A stretch of DNA of 64,000 nt from Solihabitans fulvus (lineage in GTDB: Bacteria; Actinomycetota; Actinomycetes; Mycobacteriales; Pseudonocardiaceae): contig NZ_VUOB01000038.1 in NCBI RefSeq assembly GCF_008386585.1, positions 152,611 to 216,610 on the forward strand, written 5' to 3'. Each line of letters begins with the position of its first letter. Position 1 is the stretch's first letter. A model generated the notes under the pieces. It was not told the origin of the DNA and did not search any database. It saw only the letters and a list, made by a program, of their open reading frames with translations. A program made the translations under genes and the position numbers. Positions 60,312 through 64,000 of the stretch are shown here, piece after piece.

Positions 60312-62498
60312 GTGACCAGCAGCGAAGAACTCGCCGACAGCGGCCTGCCCCGGGAACAGGCGGCGCAGCCACAGGCCGAGGGCGTCGAGGACGTGCCGAC
60401 CGACGTGCGGGAGCGGCACGCCGCCCTCGCCGAGGAGGTGCGCGGCCACCAGTTCCGCTACTACGTGCTCGACTCGCCGACCGTCACCGACGGTGAGTTC
60501 GACGCGCTGCTCGGCGAGCTCCAGCAGCTCGAGGACGAGCATCCCGCGCTGGCCACCCCGGACTCGCCGACCCAGCTCGTCGGCGGCACCTTCTCCACCG
60601 AGTTCACCACCGTGGACCACCTGGAGCGGATGCTCAGCCTGGACAACGCCTTCGACCCCGAGGAGCTGGGCGCCTGGGCGGAGCGGGTGGTCAAGGAGAT
60701 CGGCGACACGGCGCACTACCTGTGCGAGCTGAAGATCGACGGCCTCGCGATCAACCTGCTCTACCAGGACGGTCGCCTGGTCAGGGCGCTGACCAGGGGC
60801 GACGGCCGCACTGGCGAGGACGTCACGCTCAACGTGCGCACCATGGGCGACGTCCCCGAGCGGCTGACCGGCACCGAGGAGTTCCCGGTGCCGGCGCTGG
60901 TCGAGGTGCGCGGCGAGGTGTTCTTCCGGGTCGAGGACTTCCTCGAGCTGAACTCGCGGCTGGTCGAGGCCGGCAAGCCGCCGTTCGCGAACCCGCGCAA
61001 CACCGCGGCGGGCTCGCTGCGGCAGAAGGATCCCAAGGTCACCGCGAGCCGCCCGCTGCGGCTGATCTGCCACGGCCTCGGCAAACGCGAGGGCTTCGAG
61101 CCCGCCAAGCAGTCCGACGCCTACCGCGCGCTGCGCGCCTGGGGGCTGCCGGTGTCCGAGCACACCAAGGTGCTCGACTCGCTCGCCGACGTCAGCGCGC
61201 ACATCGACTACTGGGGCAAGCACCGGCACGACGCCGCGCACGAGATCGACGGCGTGGTGATCAAGGTCGACGAGGTGCCGTTGCAGCGTCGGCTCGGCAC
61301 CACCTCGCGGGCGCCGCGCTGGGCCATCGCCTACAAGTACCCGCCGGAGGAGGCGACGACCACCCTGCTGGACATCCAGGTCAACGTGGGTCGCACCGGC
61401 CGGGTCACGCCGTTCGCGGTGATGGAGCCGGTGAAGGTGGCGGGCTCGACGGTGGCGATGGCGACGCTGCACAACGCCGACGAGGTCAAACGCAAGGGCG
61501 TGCTGATCGGCGACCGCGTGGTGATCCGCAAGGCGGGCGACGTGATCCCGGAGGTGCTCGGCCCGGTGGTGGACGCGCGCACTGGCGAGGAGCGCGAGTT
61601 CGTCATGCCGGAGCTCTGCCCCGAGTGCCGGAGCATCCTGCGGCACGAGAAGGAGGGCGACGTCGACATCCGTTGCCCCAACGCGCAGAGCTGCCCCGGC
61701 CAGCTGCGGGAGCGGCTGTTCCACTTGGCCAGCCGCAAGGCGCTGGACATCGAGGTGCTCGGCTTCGAGGCCGCGTCGGCGCTGCTCGGCTCCGGCGCGA
61801 TCACCGACGAGGGCGACGTGTTCGACCTCGACGCGGAGACGCTAGGCCGGGTCGAGCTGTTCACCACGATGGCCGGCGAGCTGTCCGCCAACGCGCAGAA
61901 GCTGCTGGACAACCTGGCCTCGGCCAAGGATCGTCCACTGTGGAGGGTCGTGGTCGCGCTGTCCATCCGGCACGTCGGGCCGACGGCCGCGCGGGCGCTG
62001 GCCCAGGAGTTCGGTTCGCTCGACCGGATCGCCGAGGCCGAGGAGGAGGAACTGGCCTCGGCCGAGGGCGTCGGCCCGACCATCGCCACGGCCGTGCGCG
62101 AGTGGTTCGCCGTCGACTGGCACCGCGAGATCGTGGCGAAGTGGCGGCGGGCGGGCGTGCGGATGGCCGAGGAGCGGGACGCCTCGATCCCGCGCACCCT
62201 GGAAGGCCTGTCGATCGTGGTGACCGGGTCGCTTGACGGCTTCTCCAGGGACGAGGCCAAGGAGGCGATCCTGGTCAGGGGCGGCAAGGCGGTCGGCTCG
62301 GTGTCGAAGAAGACCTCGTTCGTGGTGGTCGGCGAGGCTCCCGGGTCCAAGTTCGACAAGGCGGTGCAGCTCAAGGTGCCCGTGCTGGACGAGGACGGCT
62401 TCCGGGTGCTGCTCGACCGGGGCCCGGACGCGGCGGCCGAGGTCGCCACCGCCGGCGCGGTCGAGGAGACGGCCGAGGAGGCGGCGGGCGATGAGTGA
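60312..62498 (+). CDS. ligA: NAD-dependent DNA ligase LigA
   Basis: LigA seals nicks during replication and repair using NAD. The 728-residue product has the adenylation-domain lysine Lys141 in CELKIDGLAI. An OB fold follows with VNVGRTGRVTPFAVMEP, then a zinc finger (CPECRSIL...C...C), helix-hairpin-helix repeats and a C-terminal BRCT domain (GLSIVVTGSLDGFSRDEAK). An N-terminal extension of some 20 residues precedes the Ia domain. GTG 60312 is used. It overlaps the GNAT gene by 8 bases. Confidence 0.97.
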   Translation: MTSSEELADSGLPREQAAQPQAEGVEDVPTDVRERHAALAEEVRGHQFRYYVLDSPTVTDGEFDALLGELQQLEDEHPALATPDSPTQLVGGTFSTEFTTVDHLERMLSLDNAFDPEELGAWAERVVKEIGDTAHYLCELKIDGLAINLLYQDGRLVRALTRGDGRTGEDVTLNVRTMGDVPERLTGTEEFPVPALVEVRGEVFFRVEDFLELNSRLVEAGKPPFANPRNTAAGSLRQKDPKVTASRPLRLICHGLGKREGFEPAKQSDAYRALRAWGLPVSEHTKVLDSLADVSAHIDYWGKHRHDAAHEIDGVVIKVDEVPLQRRLGTTSRAPRWAIAYKYPPEEATTTLLDIQVNVGRTGRVTPFAVMEPVKVAGSTVAMATLHNADEVKRKGVLIGDRVVIRKAGDVIPEVLGPVVDARTGEEREFVMPELCPECRSILRHEKEGDVDIRCPNAQSCPGQLRERLFHLASRKALDIEVLGFEAASALLGSGAITDEGDVFDLDAETLGRVELFTTMAGELSANAQKLLDNLASAKDRPLWRVVVALSIRHVGPTAARALAQEFGSLDRIAEAEEEELASAEGVGPTIATAVREWFAVDWHREIVAKWRRAGVRMAEERDASIPRTLEGLSIVVTGSLDGFSRDEAKEAILVRGGKAVGSVSKKTSFVVVGEAPGSKFDKAVQLKVPVLDEDGFRVLLDRGPDAAAEVATAGAVEETAEEAAGDE

Positions 62499-62994
62499 CG
62501 TCGTGGTGCGGCCGGCGCGCGCCGAGGAGCTGCCGGCCGTCGGCGCGCTGACCGTGGCGGCCTACCTGGCGGACGGCTATCTCGAGGGCCGGACCGAGGA
62601 CGGCTACGCGACCAAGCTCGCCGACGCCGAGGACCGGGCGGCGCACGCCGAGCTGCTGGTCGCCGTCGACCCCGACGACACGATCCTCGGCAGCGTCACC
62701 GTGGTCCGCTCCGGCACGAAGTTCGCCGAGATCTCCCGCGCGGACGAGCTGGAGTTCCGGATGCTGGGTGTCGCGCCGGAGGCGCGCGGGCGCGGCATCG
62801 GCACGGTGCTGACCGCCGCGGTGGTGGACCGGGCGCGCGAACTCGGGCTGCCCCGAGTGGTGTTGAGCAGCCTCGATCGGATGACGAACGTGCACCGGCT
62901 CTATCGGCGGCTCGGGTTCGAGCGGTTACCTGAACGGGACTGGCGGCCGGCGCCGCACGTGCAGCTCGTGGTCTTCGGGCTGGCGCTGTCCTGA
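62491..62994 (+). CDS. GNAT-family N-acetyltransferase
   Basis: The 167-residue product has the acetyl-CoA pocket LGVAPEARGRGIGTVLTAAV and LYRRLGFERL, the typical GNAT motifs A and B. ATG 62491 overlaps the ligA stop (ATGAGTGA), so it is coupled to ligA. Substrate unknown. Confidence 0.9.
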   Translation: MSDVVVRPARAEELPAVGALTVAAYLADGYLEGRTEDGYATKLADAEDRAAHAELLVAVDPDDTILGSVTVVRSGTKFAEISRADELEFRMLGVAPEARGRGIGTVLTAAVVDRARELGLPRVVLSSLDRMTNVHRLYRRLGFERLPERDWRPAPHVQLVVFGLALS

Positions 62995-63064
62995 GCGGGT
63001 CCGGCCGCGCCAACGCGGATGCCGCAACAGCAGGATGCCGCACAGCAGATCGGGGTGACGCGAC

Positions 63065-63898
63065 ATGCTCCAGGCGTGTCTGAACGGCGCTCGACCAGTC
63101 GGAGCGCACCCGGCCCTGCCGGTCAGCCCGCAGCAGCTCGCCGAGGACGCCGTCGCGGTCGGCTCGCTCGGCGTGACGTCGCTGCACCTGCACCCGAGGG
63201 ACGCGGTCGGCCTCGAGGTCCTCGCCGGGCCCGAGGTGGCCACCACGGTGGCCGTGGTGCGTGCCGCGGTGCCGCACGCGCAGATCGGGGTGACCACGGC
63301 GGCGTGGATCCAGCCGGACCCGGCGCGGCGCGCCGAACTGGTGGCCGGGTGGGCCGGGCTGGCCGCGGGCCGTCCCGACCTGGCCTCGGTGAACGTGCAC
63401 GAGGACGGTTGGCGCGACGTCTGCGCCGCGCTGCACCAGGCCGGCATCGGCATCGAGCTGGGCGTGTTCGACGTGCCGGCCGCGCGGCGACTGCTCGACC
63501 TCGGCCCGCCGGCCGGCGCCGTCCGGGTGCTGGCCGAGGTGCAGGTCACCGAGCCGACCGAGGCGGTCGCCGAGGCCGGCAGGCTGCTCGACGCGCTGGC
63601 TCCGCTCGACCTCCCGGTGCTGCTGCACGGTGAGGACGCCGGCGCGTGGCCGGTGCTCGCCGAGGCGGCGCGGCGCGGGCTGGCGACCAGGATCGGTCTT
63701 GAGGACGTGCTCACCCGCCCCGACGGCTCGCCGGCCGCCGACAACGCCGACCTGCTGCGCACGGCGGCCGACCTGCTGTCGTCGCAGCGCCCTGCGGGCC
63801 TCGCCGTGCAGTCTCTTCGCGGTATCGGCTGGGACGTCGATCTCGACGAGCTGCGTGACGGCGATCCGGAGCGGAAGTGGCGCTCGGGCCCGGCCTAG
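63065..63898 (+). CDS. BKACE-family 3-keto-5-aminohexanoate cleavage protein
   Basis: The 277-residue TIM-barrel enzyme has the zinc histidines His41 and His43 in HLHPRD and the C-terminal metal motif IGLEDVLTRPDGSPA with NADLL. The BKACE family condenses a beta-keto acid with acetyl-CoA. The exact substrate is unknown. It opens MLQACLNGARPVG as the family does. It follows the GNAT gene after 70 bases. Confidence 0.88.
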   Translation: MLQACLNGARPVGAHPALPVSPQQLAEDAVAVGSLGVTSLHLHPRDAVGLEVLAGPEVATTVAVVRAAVPHAQIGVTTAAWIQPDPARRAELVAGWAGLAAGRPDLASVNVHEDGWRDVCAALHQAGIGIELGVFDVPAARRLLDLGPPAGAVRVLAEVQVTEPTEAVAEAGRLLDALAPLDLPVLLHGEDAGAWPVLAEAARRGLATRIGLEDVLTRPDGSPAADNADLLRTAADLLSSQRPAGLAVQSLRGIGWDVDLDELRDGDPERKWRSGPA

Positions 63899-63911
63899 TA
63901 GAGTGTCGCTT

Positions 63912-64000
63912 CTAACGTGTGGGGTACAGGTGGTGGAGTCGGGTGGGGGCATCGTCGGTGGTGAAGTGCCAGTGGACCTGACGCTGGGTGGCGTTGGTGG
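63912..64000 (-). CDS. C-terminal end of a probable IS630-like transposase, cut by the window edge
   Basis: The minus-strand frame ending in TAG at 63914-63912 reads QRQVHWHFTTDDAPTRLHHL and then YPTR. I recall this kind of end (HW-x-F-T-T-x-D-A ... L-x-x-LYP) from IS630-family transposases of actinomycetes. Only 28 residues are visible, so the call rests on little evidence. No terminal repeat could be confirmed. The gene would continue right of the window. Confidence 0.45.
   Translation of the reverse strand, partial: TNATQRQVHWHFTTDDAPTRLHHLYPTR

Noticed and set aside
58524..61724. A 1066-residue open frame antisense to ligA and its neighbours
   Set aside because: Low-complexity composition and complete overlap with the LysR gene, the hypothetical gene and ligA show it is a shadow.

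Overview
The window is very GC-rich DNA with dense, actinomycete-style gene packing: GTG and TTG starts, ATGA/GTGA overlaps and several probable leaderless transcripts. Gene content points to the order Pseudonocardiales (a Saccharothrix, Lentzea or Kutzneria-like organism). This is an inference from gene content, since no 16S or marker tree can be run here. About 60 protein genes are supported. I saw no tRNA, rRNA or CRISPR array.

Left part (1-19111). A DUF6879 gene pair is followed by an alpha-glucan block: divergent glgE (maltosyltransferase) and glgP (glucan phosphorylase), with glgX (debranching enzyme) further right at 16.9-19.1 kb. Between them lies an accessory stretch. It holds a proline-rich secreted protein, an ArsR regulator/SRPBCC/DHFR-like operon behind a probable leaderless promoter, a TmrB-like P-loop protein with an 18-bp in-frame tandem repeat, TPR-like proteins, and a sulfur unit. 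The sulfur unit is a short Cys-containing leader ORF, cysteine dioxygenase and rhodanese. A double-MerR (TioE-like) regulator diverges from an erythromycin-esterase-family gene.

Central part (19166-38866). The gene order is collinear, with the same relative orientations, with the Mycobacterium tuberculosis stretch Rv3041c to Rv3024c: ABC ATPase, enoyl-CoA hydratase, methyltransferase, THUMP-like methyltransferase, hexapeptide acyltransferase, GT4, GH57 and methyltransferase, EtfB/EtfA, GNAT-type and PlsC-type acyltransferases, cysteine desulfurase and MnmA. In mycobacteria Rv3030-Rv3037c is the methylglucose lipopolysaccharide (MGLP) locus, so this organism probably makes a methylated, acylated alpha-1,4-glucan. 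That fits the neighbouring GlgE/GlgP/GlgX genes. The Rv3015c homologue and ligA lie further right.

Right part (38872-64000). It holds a membrane protein, a TfoX-like protein, a threonine-dehydratase-like enzyme with divergent LysR, a carboxymuconolactone-decarboxylase gene behind an ECF41-like promoter, and an FAD monooxygenase divergent from a TetR gene across three identical-pattern operators. Next come a GntR/DUF1648 pair and a chitinase operon (3D-domain protein plus CBM2-GH18 chitinase) with DasR-type (dre) sites upstream. They are followed by a GH9 cellulase, sdhCAB with a divergent LysR, a YeiH exporter with its LysR, ligA, a BKACE enzyme and the edge of a probable IS630-like transposase.

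Recurring features worth attention are tandem duplications at gene 3' ends (22993-23185, 30104-30137, 37686-37730) and many clean intergenic palindromes.
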